DNA of 64,000 nt from an uncultured Dehalococcoidia bacterium (GCA_938015525.1 CALLPC010000022.1:1-64000), one strand, 5' to 3'; numbered from the stretch's first letter, positions 44,300 through 53,297 are shown. Made by a program: numbers and translations. The notes: generated from the sequence alone by a model not told the origin.

Positions 44300-44968
44300 T
44301 TACAGGTACTTCCGGAACCAGGCCAGCGTCTTTTCCCATGCGTCCTTCGCCGCCGCCGGGTTGTACTGCGGCTCCGGGTGCTCGTCATTGAAGAACGCGT
44401 GCTGCGTCCCCGGGTACGTGATGAACTCGTGCGTAATCCCCCGCTTCTCCAGCTCCGCTTTGTACGTCGGGATGTTCGGGTTCACGAAATCGTCGTGCTC
44501 CGCCCAGATGCCCAGCACCGGCGCCGTCAGGCCGTCCCAGTTGTACTTCACCATCGGGTGCCCGCCGTAAAAATCCACGCACGCGCCCACGTCACCGTCG
44601 TTATTGCAGGCCGCGAACAGCGAGAGCGCCCCACCCATGCAGAACCCCACCGTCCCCACCGGGCCGCCGGTCAGCTCCTTCAGGTACGTGACCGCCCCCT
44701 TCAGGTCCGCCGCTGCCCGCTCGATGTTCAACGCCATCAGCAGTTTGCCCGCCTCGTCCGGCTCCTTCGTCACCACCCCGTGGTACAGGTCCGGCGCCAG
44801 CGCCACGAACCCCTCATTGGCGAACCGGTCCGCAATCCCTTTGATGTTATCGTTCAGTCCCCACCACTCCTGGATCACCACCACGCCCTTCCCGCTCCCC
44901 GAAGCCGGCTTCGCCAGGTAGCCGCTGCACGTCCCGCCGTTCGCTGCGAACGTCACCATCTCTCCCAT
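44300..44968 (-). CDS. Dienelactone hydrolase-family protein
   Basis: 222 aa alpha/beta hydrolase of the DLH family, which opens lactone rings or acts on similar esters. The catalytic Cys is in VGFCMGGALS, the Asp in WAEHDDFV and the His in TQHAFFND. VVVIQEWWGLN is the characteristic early strand. The ATG at 44968 follows GGAAAGGAG by about 8 nt, so the extra frame to 45052 is not used. No signal peptide. Neighbours suggest cytoplasmic aromatic or ring-compound catabolism, but this is inference. Confidence 0.92.
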   Translation of the reverse strand: MGEMVTFAANGGTCSGYLAKPASGSGKGVVVIQEWWGLNDNIKGIADRFANEGFVALAPDLYHGVVTKEPDEAGKLLMALNIERAAADLKGAVTYLKELTGGPVGTVGFCMGGALSLFAACNNDGDVGACVDFYGGHPMVKYNWDGLTAPVLGIWAEHDDFVNPNIPTYKAELEKRGITHEFITYPGTQHAFFNDEHPEPQYNPAAAKDAWEKTLAWFRKYL

Positions 44969-45020
44969 CGGTCTCGACTCCTTTCCCTGCCGAGGCAGGA
45001 ACGAATTTCGCCGCGTTAGC

Positions 45021-46187
45021 CTACCCCGTCCCCGTTTCCGCGTCAGCATCAACCAGCGCCAGCCGGAGCTCCTCCCGCACCCATTCCTCCTCCTCGACCG
45101 CGAGCCGCTTCCTGAGCCACCCGCTTACCGCCGCACCCGTCCTCCTCCCCAGCCTCCCCAGCGCCCACGCCGCATGCCCCCGCACCAGCGCCGAAGCATC
45201 ATCGAGCGCCCCAACCAGCACCTCCGCGTCCTCCCGCGTCCCGGCATTCCCCAGCGCGATGCACGCGTTCCGCGCCATCCCCTCCCGCTTCGCCCGCATC
45301 AGCGCCGTCCCCCGATAGCGCGCCTCGAACGCCGCCTGGTCCATCTCGATGAACCCCCGCAGCGCCGGCCACGCCCGGCCAGGGTCAGCCGCCGCCAGCT
45401 CCGCGTCCCCTTCCCACCGGCCGGCCCCTACCGGGCACGCATCCAGGCAATCATCACATCCGAAGACCCGCGTCCCGATCGCCTGCCGCAGCTCCCGCGG
45501 AATCGGCCCCCGCAGCTCAATCGTCAGGTAGCTGATGCACCGCCGCGCATCCACCACCCCGCCATCCGCCGAAATCGCCCCCGTCGGGCACGCCACGATG
45601 CACCGCCGGCACGCCCCGCACGTCTTCCGCACTGGCGGGTCCGGTTCCAGCTCCAGCGTCGTCGCGATGACCCCGAGCAGCACCCACGGCCCGAACCCCG
45701 GCACCAGCAGCATCGTCGACTTCCCCAGCCACCCCAGCCCCGCCGCCGCCGCATACGGCCGCTCCAGCAGCGGCCCGTAGTCCACCGTCGCCCGTGCCTC
45801 TGCCCCGAACTCCGCTCGCAGCTGCCGCACCACCTTCCGCAGCCGCGATTCGAACACCCGGTGGTAATCCCGCCCCCGCGCATACCGCGCCACCACCCCA
45901 CGCCGCACGCCGTCCCCGGGCTTCGGCGGGTCCGGTGCCCGCGCCGGAAGCCCCACCACCACCAGGCTCCGCGCCCCCGCCAGGAACCGCCCCGGGTCCG
46001 TCGCCCGCTCCAGCCACTCCGTATCCATCCACCCCATCTCCCCCAGCTGCCCCGCCTCCAGCGCGCGCATCGCCGCCGCCCGCGCACCCTCCGCCCGCAC
46101 CGCCGCGGCAACTCCCACCAGCGGGAAGCCCGCCTCCCGGCAGAGCGCCTTCACCCGTCCGGTCAGCTCCCCGTGCATCTCATCCAT
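45021..46187 (-). CDS. queG: Epoxyqueuosine reductase
   Basis: 388 aa. It reduces epoxyqueuosine to queuosine in tRNA and uses cobalamin and two [4Fe-4S] clusters. The cluster motifs are CGACRRCIVACPTG and CDDCLDACPVG. TVDYGPLLERPYAA and GWLGKSTMLL match QueG, and C-terminal HEAT-like repeats (about 310-380) complete it. The start is either ATG 46187 or ATG 46178; GAGGAG stands close to both. It diverges from a SufR-like regulator across a region with a strong plus-strand promoter. Confidence 0.93.
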   Translation of the reverse strand: MDEMHGELTGRVKALCREAGFPLVGVAAAVRAEGARAAAMRALEAGQLGEMGWMDTEWLERATDPGRFLAGARSLVVVGLPARAPDPPKPGDGVRRGVVARYARGRDYHRVFESRLRKVVRQLRAEFGAEARATVDYGPLLERPYAAAAGLGWLGKSTMLLVPGFGPWVLLGVIATTLELEPDPPVRKTCGACRRCIVACPTGAISADGGVVDARRCISYLTIELRGPIPRELRQAIGTRVFGCDDCLDACPVGAGRWEGDAELAAADPGRAWPALRGFIEMDQAAFEARYRGTALMRAKREGMARNACIALGNAGTREDAEVLVGALDDASALVRGHAAWALGRLGRRTGAAVSGWLRKRLAVEEEEWVREELRLALVDADAETGTG

Positions 46188-46216
46188 TCTCCTCGGTCCG
46201 CCCGCAAAACGCCCCG

Positions 46217-46246
46217 TTGACATGTCGTCTAACGATCGTCTAGCTT
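46217..46246 (+). promoter_or_regulatory. Promoter with CGTCTA direct repeats, ahead of the SufR-like gene
   Basis: TTGACA (46217-46222) and TAGCTT (46241-46246) are spaced 18 nt. The spacer holds two CGTCTA copies (the second merging with the -10) around the palindrome ACGATCGT, a likely regulator site. The transcript would carry a leader of about 125 nt. Confidence 0.6.
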
Positions 46247-46379
46247 GATTGGGAACGCTACACAGCACGGGGGCAGCTCCGGATTTCGCGCTGTCCCGGT
46301 AGCCAAACCCCAGCCAGACGCCTGCCGGGGGGTGCGGCCCTTCCCTCATACCCCCGAGCTCAACCAAACTTCCCCCACC

Positions 46380-47039
46380 ATGCCGCCCATCTCCCCTCTC
46401 CATCTCCTCGACCCCACCCGCCGGGCCATCCTCGTCGCCCTCCGCCGCCTCGGTGGAGCCACCGTCGAGGAGGTCGCCGCGCACTGCTTCCTTTCCGTCG
46501 GCGCCGCCCGTCAGCACCTCCAGTCCCTCGAGGACCAGGGCCTCGTCGCTCACGAACCCCTCCGCCAGGGGCCCGGCCGTCCCCGCCACCGCTACACCGT
46601 CACGCCGCAGGGCGAATCCCTCTTCCCCCGGCTCGACCACGAAGCCCTCGCCAACCTCCTGGCTGCTCTTGAGGCCGAACCTCCCGAACTCCGCGAGCGC
46701 CTCATCGAGCACCTCGTCACGACCACCATCGACCAGTACCGCGCCGAGTTCGAACGCGGCGCCCGGGTCTCCCCCGCCCGCGGCGTCGTCGAGGTCATGG
46801 ACCGCGCCGGCTACCTCCCCGAACTCCGCGAGACCCCCGAAGGCGTCGCCCTCACCCTCCACCACTGCCCCCTCGCTGAACCCGTCCGCCGCGCCCGCCT
46901 CCTTTGTGAAGCCGAGGCCCGCTGCCTCGCCGCCGCCTTCAAGACCGCCAGGGTCTCCCGCATCGCCTTCCGCCCTGAAGGCGACCCCACCTGCGCCTAC
47001 CTGTTCGAGCTCAGGGAGTTCCCGCCCGGCGACGGCTGA
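46380..47039 (+). CDS. SufR-like iron-sulfur-sensing HTH regulator
   Basis: 219 aa from the ATG at 46380. The open frame reaches back to a TTG inside the -10 box, which cannot be used. An N-terminal winged HTH (LDPTRRAILVALRRLG, VEEVAAHCFLS, ARQHLQSLEDQGLV) is followed by a dimerisation helix and four C-terminal Cys: C163, C176, C182 and C205. The C163-x12-C176 spacing and the distal Cys resemble SufR, which carries an Fe-S cluster and represses suf genes. The leader of about 130 nt before it is unexplained. No suf genes are here; the divergent gene is the Fe-S enzyme queG. Confidence 0.6.
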   Translation: MPPISPLHLLDPTRRAILVALRRLGGATVEEVAAHCFLSVGAARQHLQSLEDQGLVAHEPLRQGPGRPRHRYTVTPQGESLFPRLDHEALANLLAALEAEPPELRERLIEHLVTTTIDQYRAEFERGARVSPARGVVEVMDRAGYLPELRETPEGVALTLHHCPLAEPVRRARLLCEAEARCLAAAFKTARVSRIAFRPEGDPTCAYLFELREFPPGDG

Positions 47040-47050
47040 CGCGCGCGGCC

Positions 47051-47078
47051 GGGCCCCGGCCGCCCCCGGCCGGGACCC
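47051..47078. terminator. Hairpin between convergent genes
   Basis: GGGCCCCGGCCG (47051-47062) pairs with CGGCCGGGACCC (47067-47078) with one mismatch and a CCCC loop. It separates the convergent SufR-like and acyl-CoA dehydrogenase genes. Confidence 0.5.
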
Positions 47079-47101
47079 GCGGCCGACGTACAGACTTCCC
47101 C

Positions 47102-48322
47102 CTACGCCACCCCGAAATCCCAGCTCGCCCCGTCGTGGTACACCTTCAGCACGTTCTTCGCGATGAGGATCCGGTGCACCTCGTCCGGGCCATCCGCAAT
47201 CCGCAGCGTTCGGGCGCCCGTATACATCCCGGCCAGCGGCGTATCCCCGCTCACCCCCATCGCCCCGTGCACCTGGATCGCCCGGTCCACCACCCGCTCA
47301 TGCGCCGCCGGGACGTACACCTTCAGCGCCGAGATCAGCGTTCGCGGGTCCAGCCCGCTGTCGATCACCTCCGCCGTGTGAATCGTCATCAGCCGCGCCG
47401 TCACGATATCGATGTACGAATCCGCGATGAACCCCTGGATGAACTGCTTCGTCTCCAGCTTCCCACCCCGAACCTCGCGCTCCATCGACCGCCGCACCAT
47501 CAGGTCGAACGCCCGCCACATCTGCCCCACGCTGTTCATGCAGTGGAAGACCCGCCCTGCCCCGAGCCGGTCCTGCGCCGCCTGGTGCCCGCTTCCTGTT
47601 CGCCCCAGCTGATTCGTGACCGGCACCCGCACGTTCCGGTACTCCACCTCGCAGTGGTTCGATTCGATCCCCCACACCTTGATCTTCCGCACGATGCGGA
47701 ACCCTGGCGTGTCCGTCGGCACGATGATCTGCGTCATCTTCTCCTTCTGGCCGCCCGCACCGTCCGGCTCCTCCGTCCGGCACATCACGATCGCGAACGC
47801 CGCCCCGTCCGCACCCGTCGTAAACCACTTCCGCCCGTTGATGACCCACTCATCCCCGTCCCGCACCGCCCGCGTCTGAATCGCGTACGGGTCGGAACCC
47901 GGCGCGTCCGGCTCCGTCATCGAGAAGCAGGACCGGATCTCCCCCCGGATGAGCGGCTCCAGCCACTTCTTCTTCTGCTCCTCCGTCCCGTACTTCAGCA
48001 GGATCGTCTGGTTCCCCGAGTCCGGCGCCACCACCCCGAACAGCGGGTTGGAATACGGGCTCCATGCCAGGATTTCGTTCATGTACGCATGCTTCATGAA
48101 CCCGATCCCCATCCCGCCGTACTCCTTCGGCAGGTGGGGCGCCCACAGACCGGCAGCCTTCACGTGCTCCTGGATCTCGTGCCGGAGCCGCTGGGTCTCC
48201 GGGTCCCGGTAATCCCCCAGCCGCTCCTCATTCGGGATGATGTACCGGTTGACGATGTTCGCCGTTGCTTCCCGAATGCGATTCGTCTCCGGGTCTAGCG
48301 TCGGCACTGGCGAAACCTGCAT
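47102..48322 (-). CDS. Acyl-CoA dehydrogenase (ACAD10/11-like)
   Basis: 406 aa FAD enzyme oxidising acyl-CoA to enoyl-CoA. The N-domain has HLPKEYGGMGIGF, the FAD/substrate region FSMTEPDAPGSDP and FTTGADGAAFA, and the C-domain QVHGAMGVSGDTPL. At the active site the usual Glu is replaced by Asp (RIADGPDEVHR), as in ACAD10/11-type enzymes, which act on long or hydroxylated acyl-CoAs. GGAGGAG stands 7 nt before the ATG. The gene is a likely single unit, with a hairpin at its end. Confidence 0.93.
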   Translation of the reverse strand: MQVSPVPTLDPETNRIREATANIVNRYIIPNEERLGDYRDPETQRLRHEIQEHVKAAGLWAPHLPKEYGGMGIGFMKHAYMNEILAWSPYSNPLFGVVAPDSGNQTILLKYGTEEQKKKWLEPLIRGEIRSCFSMTEPDAPGSDPYAIQTRAVRDGDEWVINGRKWFTTGADGAAFAIVMCRTEEPDGAGGQKEKMTQIIVPTDTPGFRIVRKIKVWGIESNHCEVEYRNVRVPVTNQLGRTGSGHQAAQDRLGAGRVFHCMNSVGQMWRAFDLMVRRSMEREVRGGKLETKQFIQGFIADSYIDIVTARLMTIHTAEVIDSGLDPRTLISALKVYVPAAHERVVDRAIQVHGAMGVSGDTPLAGMYTGARTLRIADGPDEVHRILIAKNVLKVYHDGASWDFGVA

Positions 48323-48439
48323 GGCACGACTCCTCCATCAGCTGCGATGCCCGCAGTCTACCCCCATCCGCCTGCCCCGCGCCGGCCACTCGGCCCGGAA
48401 ACCGGCCCCGCCCGGCCCGGTTAGCGCCTGCGCCCTGCC

Positions 48440-48901
48440 CTACGTGATGGGCCAGCGCGCGCTCGCCTCGTACGCATGCGCAATCGGGTGGTGAATCCAG
48501 ACCTGCGCCACCAGCTCCGCCTTCTCCATCTCGTACCCGCCCAGCTTCACCACCGTCGCCAGGTCCGCCTCGTCCAGCGTCTCCACGAACCGCGCCGATT
48601 CCTCCTGCCCGTCCAGGATGGCCTGGATGACCTCCTCGCGGCTCCTGTCCTTCAGCGCCGCAATCGCGGCCGCGTTATTCTGCGCAGCAGCCTGCGCGGT
48701 CACCCCATCGAGGACCCCGGCCCCGAGCAGCGGATACAGCCGCGGCGCTGCCCCGGCTACCGCCGCGATGTGCCGGAACGCATCCCCGCTCGTCCACTGG
48801 TGCCCCAGCTGGTAATCCCAGTCCTTCGTCCGCTCCGCAGCTGCGGCCGCTCTCCTCCCCGCGAACCGGATCCCCTCGACGAGCTCCTGCTTCGAAATCA
48901 C
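48440..48901 (-). CDS. DinB-like four-helix protein
   Basis: 153 aa, all-helical. HQWTSGDAFRHIAAVAG in the first half and WIHHPIAHAYEAS near the C-terminus supply the spaced His residues that bind metal in DinB/maleylpyruvate-isomerase-type proteins. Such proteins often use a thiol cofactor; the reaction here is unknown. The GTG at 48901 has GGAGGT about 7 nt upstream. It is separated from the next dehydrogenase by 117 bp. Confidence 0.65.
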   Translation of the reverse strand: MISKQELVEGIRFAGRRAAAAAERTKDWDYQLGHQWTSGDAFRHIAAVAGAAPRLYPLLGAGVLDGVTAQAAAQNNAAAIAALKDRSREEVIQAILDGQEESARFVETLDEADLATVVKLGGYEMEKAELVAQVWIHHPIAHAYEASARWPIT

Positions 48902-48974
48902 ACCTGCACCTCCAAACCGTCGATTTGCCAGTCATCGTCGCCAGGCGGCCAGCCGCGCCGGCCGACAGCCTCGC

Positions 48975-49817
48975 CTAGTCGAAGCTTTCATCCTCCGGCT
49001 CGATGTCGACGTCCGGCGTCGCCTCGATATCGTCTCCGCCCGTCTCGCTCCAGCCCTCCGCAGGCTCCTCTTCCAGCTCCTCTTCTTCGTCGTATCCCCA
49101 CTCCTCTTCCTCTTCCCGGTGCAGCAGCCCCCGGCGCGTGTACGCACGAATATCCGAGATCCGCGGTTGCGGGAAACTTACCTTGTCAATCATCGACGGG
49201 TGCTTGAACGTCTCCCGCAAAATCACCTTCGGGTGCTCCCCCGTGCTCACCATCGCCGCGCTGTACCGGTTCCCGGCGTTCATCATCCGCGCCAGCCGCA
49301 GCCCAATCCGCGGCTCGATCATCCCCACGTATTCGCCCCGCACGGTCAGCACGTTGACGGCATTCCCCTGCACGTCGAGCTGCACGATGTCGCCGGCATC
49401 CAGCACAGCCGCCACCTTCGGGTCCACCGCCTGGAGCGTTGCCACCGCCGCGCTCCCCGTCTCCTCCACGAACAGCCGCGTATCCACCTGCGTCGGCGGC
49501 GCGCTCACCGGCGCATCCCGGAGCGCCGCCAGCCGGTCGATGTTCCGCCGCGCAATCTGGTTCGTCGGGTCGAGGTCCAGCGCCTTCTGATAGGCGTCGA
49601 GCGCCTCCTGCACCTGCCCCAGCTCGCTCAGCGCCTTCCCCAGCCGGTTATAGCCCTCTGCCTCGTTCGCAAAGAGCCGCGTATACTCACGGTTCACCTG
49701 GACGGCCTCCTGCCACCGCCCGCTCACCGCCAGCTTGACCGCCTGCTCCGTAAGCTGCTTTTTCAGCTTCGCCCGCTCCTCGGGCGCCATCTCGTCGAGG
49801 TTCGTGTCGTTCGTCAT
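48975..49817 (-). CDS. TPR protein with acidic tail
   Basis: 280 aa. Two to three tetratricopeptide repeats fill about residues 20-100 (AEGYNRLGKALSELGQVQEALDAYQKALDLDP, given as residues about 53-84), so it binds other proteins. A beta-rich middle domain (about 130-215, VLTVRGEYVGMIEPRIGLRLA) is unassigned. The C-terminal 65 residues are very acidic (EEEEEWGYDEEEELEEE). No signal peptide, so it is cytoplasmic. GGAAG precedes the ATG. Partners are unknown. Confidence 0.75.
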   Translation of the reverse strand: MTNDTNLDEMAPEERAKLKKQLTEQAVKLAVSGRWQEAVQVNREYTRLFANEAEGYNRLGKALSELGQVQEALDAYQKALDLDPTNQIARRNIDRLAALRDAPVSAPPTQVDTRLFVEETGSAAVATLQAVDPKVAAVLDAGDIVQLDVQGNAVNVLTVRGEYVGMIEPRIGLRLARMMNAGNRYSAAMVSTGEHPKVILRETFKHPSMIDKVSFPQPRISDIRAYTRRGLLHREEEEEWGYDEEEELEEEPAEGWSETGGDDIEATPDVDIEPEDESFD

Positions 49818-49922
49818 CTTCCGTCGCTTTCTACCCGCCCGGCGAAGCGGAAAGGATACGGCTACCGCCCCGCTCGAGCAATCCAGGGCGCCCCGTCGCC
49901 AGTCGCCGTACCATCCCTAATC

Positions 49923-50519
49923 ATGCCCTCCGCTGGCTCGATGACAGATGCCGACCCCTTCGCGCTCGCCGCACGCATGGCGCTCGCCTGGGAAGCCGCA
50001 GCCGCCCGATTCGGCGCCTACCACCTCATCCTCCCCGGCTCCCGGGCTTTTGTCTGCAAGACCGATGACTGCGAAGCCGCCTGCTGCCGCGTCTTCTCCG
50101 TCGCCATGCACGACCGCGACGTCGCGCGCTTCGCCCGGGTCTCCGGCCTCCAGCCTGTCCAGTTCCTCGAACTCGAAAACGGGGAGCCCATCCGTCTCCC
50201 CCTCGCCCAGCCCTACCTCCTCGCCCGCGACGAAGGCCGCTGTCGATTCCTCCGGCCCCGCCACCGCTGCGGCGCCTACGAAGCCCGCCCGACCGCCTGC
50301 CGCCTCTACCCCCACTTCGTCGTCTACTGGAACCTCGAAACTGCCCGGCCCGTCTACGCCGACCCCCCGCCGCTGACCGCGGCCGCAGCGGGCGGCCCCA
50401 TCGTTCCCCTCCTCCTCGGCCACGACCAGTGCCCCGGCTTCACCGGTCCGCCCCTCGCCCCCGCCGAATGGCTTGCGCTCCTCGAGGAAACCGACCACCT
50501 CCAGCGCAACCTCGCGTGA
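49923..50519 (+). CDS. YkgJ-family cysteine-cluster protein
   Basis: 198 aa. The metal-binding cysteines are CKTDDCEAACC (about residues 45-55), CRFLRPRHRCGAYEARPTAC and a distal QCPGF. This is the CxxxxCxxxCC...C...C...C layout of the YkgJ/FliB-like family thought to bind Zn or Fe-S. Function is unknown, although some relatives methylate or modify proteins. TACCAT (49909-49914) ends 8 nt before the ATG at 49923 with no Shine-Dalgarno, so the mRNA is probably leaderless. The long frame upstream is a shadow. Confidence 0.8.
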   Translation: MPSAGSMTDADPFALAARMALAWEAAAARFGAYHLILPGSRAFVCKTDDCEAACCRVFSVAMHDRDVARFARVSGLQPVQFLELENGEPIRLPLAQPYLLARDEGRCRFLRPRHRCGAYEARPTACRLYPHFVVYWNLETARPVYADPPPLTAAAAGGPIVPLLLGHDQCPGFTGPPLAPAEWLALLEETDHLQRNLA

Positions 50520-50579
50520 ACCCGCTCCTGTCCCCTCCCGCCTCCCTGCCCTACGCTCAAAGGTGAGCACCCCGCGCCC

Positions 50580-51506
50580 ATGTCGACCCGTCACCTCGTC
50601 GTCCTCTTCCTCCTGTCGGTCACCTGGGGAGCCTCCTTCCTGTTCATCAAAGTCCAGCTCGACGCCGGGCTCGAACCCCTCGGCGTCGCCAGCCTTCGCA
50701 CGCTCCTCGGCGCTGCGGCGCTCGCTCCGTTCGCCCTCGCCGCTGCCCGCTCCGCCCGCCCCACACGCCGCCAGGTCGCGCTCCTCTCCGCGCTCGGTCT
50801 CGCGAACTTCGCCCTCCCGTGGACGCTCGTCGCCCTCGCCGAACATCACATCTCCAGCGGCACGGCGTCCATCGCCAACGCCACCGCGCCGCTCTGGGCT
50901 GCGATCCTGGCGGTCGCGTTCCTTCGCGACGAACCCCTCACCCGCCGGCGAGCCTCCGGCCTGGCCCTCGGGTTCAGCGGCATCGTGCTCCTCGCCGGCC
51001 CCGCATCCCTCGCCCAGCTCTCCGGAGAAGCCCTCGGCGTGACGCTCATGCTCATGTCCACCCTCAGCTACGCCTCCGCGGCAATCGTCATCCGCCGTAC
51101 GCTCGGCGGCCTTCCGCCGGCCCTCATCGCCTTCGGCCAGGTCGCCGCCGCCGCCCTGGCGCTCGCACCCGCCGCCGCCGCCACCGGCGCATTCACCGGA
51201 ACCGCGTGGGGACCGGGCACCCTGGCCTCCGCCGCTGCCCTCGGCATCCTCGGTTCAGGCGTCGCCGTCGTCCTCTACATGGGTCTCATCCAGCAAATCG
51301 GCGCCGTCCGTTCCACCCTCGTTACCTACCTCATTCCGCCCTGGGGCGTCATCCTCGGCTGGGCCATCCTCGACGAGCCGCTCGGCTGGAACCTCTTCGC
51401 CGGCTTCGCGCTCGTGCTCGCCGGCGTCCTCCTCGTCCAGGGCCTCGTCCGCCTGCCCTTCCCGCGCCAGCCCTCCCCCGAAGGCTCCCCCTCCGCCGGC
51501 CGGTGA
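50580..51506 (+). CDS. EamA/DMT-family transporter
   Basis: 308 aa with ten hydrophobic segments in two EamA halves (about 5-140 and 150-285). Markers are LSVTWGASFLFIK at the start, and LVALAEHHISSGTASIANATAPLWAA and VTYLIPPWGVILGWAILDEPLG near the half ends. DMT proteins export amino acids or other metabolites. The ATG at 50580 is not preceded by a good Shine-Dalgarno. TACGCT (50552-50557) is a likely -10 with a leader of about 16 nt. The M20 gene follows after 25 bp with its own -10. Confidence 0.9.
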   Translation: MSTRHLVVLFLLSVTWGASFLFIKVQLDAGLEPLGVASLRTLLGAAALAPFALAAARSARPTRRQVALLSALGLANFALPWTLVALAEHHISSGTASIANATAPLWAAILAVAFLRDEPLTRRRASGLALGFSGIVLLAGPASLAQLSGEALGVTLMLMSTLSYASAAIVIRRTLGGLPPALIAFGQVAAAALALAPAAAATGAFTGTAWGPGTLASAAALGILGSGVAVVLYMGLIQQIGAVRSTLVTYLIPPWGVILGWAILDEPLGWNLFAGFALVLAGVLLVQGLVRLPFPRQPSPEGSPSAGR

Positions 51507-51531
51507 ACCCCAGTCCTGCTAAGCTCCCGCC

Positions 51532-52719
51532 ATGCCCAGCACCGAGCTCCCGCCCGTCCGCCCCGCCATCCGTGCCCTCACCGGCCAGCTCATCGCCGAC
51601 CGCCGCTACCTCCATCAGCACCCTGAGCTCTCCTGGCAGGAGCACGAGACCCAGCGCTACCTGCTCCAACGCCTCCGTGCCCTTGGACTCGCCGATGTCC
51701 GTCCCATCGCTCGCACCGGCGCCACCGCCCTCGTCGAAGGTACCCGCCCCGGCCCCTGCGTGCTCTGGCGCGCCGATATCGACGCCCTTCCCGTCCCCGA
51801 AAAGAGCGGCCTCCCCTACGCCTCCGTCAACGATGGCGTCATGCACGCCTGCGGCCACGACACCCACATGGCCATTGCCCTCGGCCTCGCGGCCTGGGCC
51901 CAGCAACACCGAGCCGACCTCCCCGGCGCCATCCGCTTCGTCTTCCAGCCCGCCGAAGAAGCCGCCGGCGGCGCCGCCGCCTGCATCGCCGATGGTGTCC
52001 TGGAAAACCCCCGCGTCGATGTCGCCCTCGGCCTCCACATCAGCGCCGATATCCCCATCGGCACCATCAACCTCGCCCCCGGCCCGTTTTTCGCCGCACC
52101 CACCGCGCTCCGCATCGAAATCACCGGCCGCGGGGGCCACGCCGCCGCCCCCCACCAGGCCGTCGATGCCATCGTCGTTGCCGCCCACGCCATCGTCGCC
52201 CTCCAGGCCGTCGTCAGCCGCTCCCTCCCCCCTTCCGAACAGGCCGTCCTTACCATCGGCAAACTCCAGGCCGGCTTCCGCGGCAACGTCATCGCCGAAT
52301 CCGCCCGCATGTCCGGCACCATCCGCACCTACTCGACCGCCGTCCGGGATCTCATGCTCCGCCGCACCGAGGAGGTCCTCGCAGGCATTTGCGCCGCCTT
52401 CGGCGCCACCTTCCACCTCAGCCACGAAACCTCCTGCCCGCCGCTCGTCAACGACCCTGCCATCACCGCGCGCGTCCTCGAGCTCGCCCGCGACTTCTTC
52501 GGCCCCCAGCGCGTCATCGGCGTCCCCACCATGGGCGCTGAGGACATGTCCGTCTTCCTCCAGGCCCGCCCCGGGTGCTTCTTCTGGCTCGGCGCCCGAA
52601 ACGAACGGAAAGGCATCGCCGGCCGTCACCACGACCCGGGATTCGTCATCGATGAAGATGCCCTTCCCCTCGGCCTGGAATTCGCCGCCCGCCTCCTCGA
52701 GCACACCCTCAGCAGCTAG
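51532..52719 (+). CDS. M20-family amidohydrolase (peptidase M20D-like)
   Basis: 395 aa zinc-type amidohydrolase similar to IAA-amino-acid hydrolases and N-acyl-amino-acid amidohydrolases, which cut an acyl or amide bond. Metal-binding motifs are MHACGHDTHMAIALG, PAEEAAGGA and GAEDMSVF. The dimerisation domain (about 185-295) carries ITGRGGHAAAPHQAVDA. No signal peptide. TAAGCT (51520-51525) ends 6 nt before the ATG, so the mRNA is probably leaderless. Its stop interlocks with the convergent LOG gene in CTAG. Confidence 0.93.
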   Translation: MPSTELPPVRPAIRALTGQLIADRRYLHQHPELSWQEHETQRYLLQRLRALGLADVRPIARTGATALVEGTRPGPCVLWRADIDALPVPEKSGLPYASVNDGVMHACGHDTHMAIALGLAAWAQQHRADLPGAIRFVFQPAEEAAGGAAACIADGVLENPRVDVALGLHISADIPIGTINLAPGPFFAAPTALRIEITGRGGHAAAPHQAVDAIVVAAHAIVALQAVVSRSLPPSEQAVLTIGKLQAGFRGNVIAESARMSGTIRTYSTAVRDLMLRRTEEVLAGICAAFGATFHLSHETSCPPLVNDPAITARVLELARDFFGPQRVIGVPTMGAEDMSVFLQARPGCFFWLGARNERKGIAGRHHDPGFVIDEDALPLGLEFAARLLEHTLSS

Positions 52720-53297
52720 CCGCGAATCGATGCCGCCAGCCGCTCGACGGCCCCGCGCACGCTCGGCTCGAACGCCGCCAGGTCCCGATTCTCGCGGCTG
52801 AGCAGGCCATCCTCCTCCGCCCGGTCGAGAAACACCTGCAGCCCGTCGAAGTAGCCGCCCACGTTCGCGAACACCACCGGCCCGGCGTGAAGCCCGAGCT
52901 GCCGCCAGGTCACCATCTCGAAAGCCTCGTCCAGCGTCCCGTACGCCCCCGGCAGCACCAGGAACCCCTGCGACAGCCCTGCCATGAGCGCCTTCCGCTC
53001 CGCCATCGTCTCTACGATGTGCAGCTCCGTCACACCAGGGTGCGCCAGCTCGAGGTCCACCAGGAGCCGCGGGATGACGCCCACCACCCGGCCTCCCGCC
53101 GCCAGGCACGCATCCGCCAGCGCTCCCATCAGCCCAACCGTCGCGCCGCCGTACACCACCGTCGTCCCGCGGCCGGCCAGCAGTCGCCCGGCCTCCCGCG
53201 CTGCCTCCACGTAGCGCCGGCGTGTGCCCGGGCGCGACCCGCAGAACACGGCGATGGCGGGCGCGCCGCTGTTATTCAGCGACCCACCGGTCGACAT
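52716..53297 (-). CDS. LOG-family protein (Rossmann-fold, cytokinin-riboside hydrolase-like)
   Basis: 193 aa. The motif region [16 protein letters not shown] is the LOG PGGxGTxxE signature with Ala in place of the second Gly. [17 protein letters not shown] is the other conserved strand-loop. LOG proteins cleave ribose-5-phosphate from nucleotide 5'-monophosphates such as AMP derivatives. It overlaps ndk by 26 bp and is the last gene of the tsaE-tsaB-ndk run. The Ala substitution is unusual, but the Thr and Glu are kept. Confidence 0.88.
   Translation of the reverse strand: MSTGGSLNNSGAPAIAVFCGSRPGTRRRYVEAAREAGRLLAGRGTTVVYGGATVGLMGALADACLAAGGRVVGVIPRLLVDLELAHPGVTELHIVETMAERKALMAGLSQGFLVLPGAYGTLDEAFEMVTWRQLGLHAGPVVFANVGGYFDGLQVFLDRAEEDGLLSRENRDLAAFEPSVRGAVERLAASIRG

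Noticed and set aside
51349-53109. 586-codon minus-strand frame
   Set aside because: Antisense to the M20 amidohydrolase and partly to the LOG gene in another frame; no motif.
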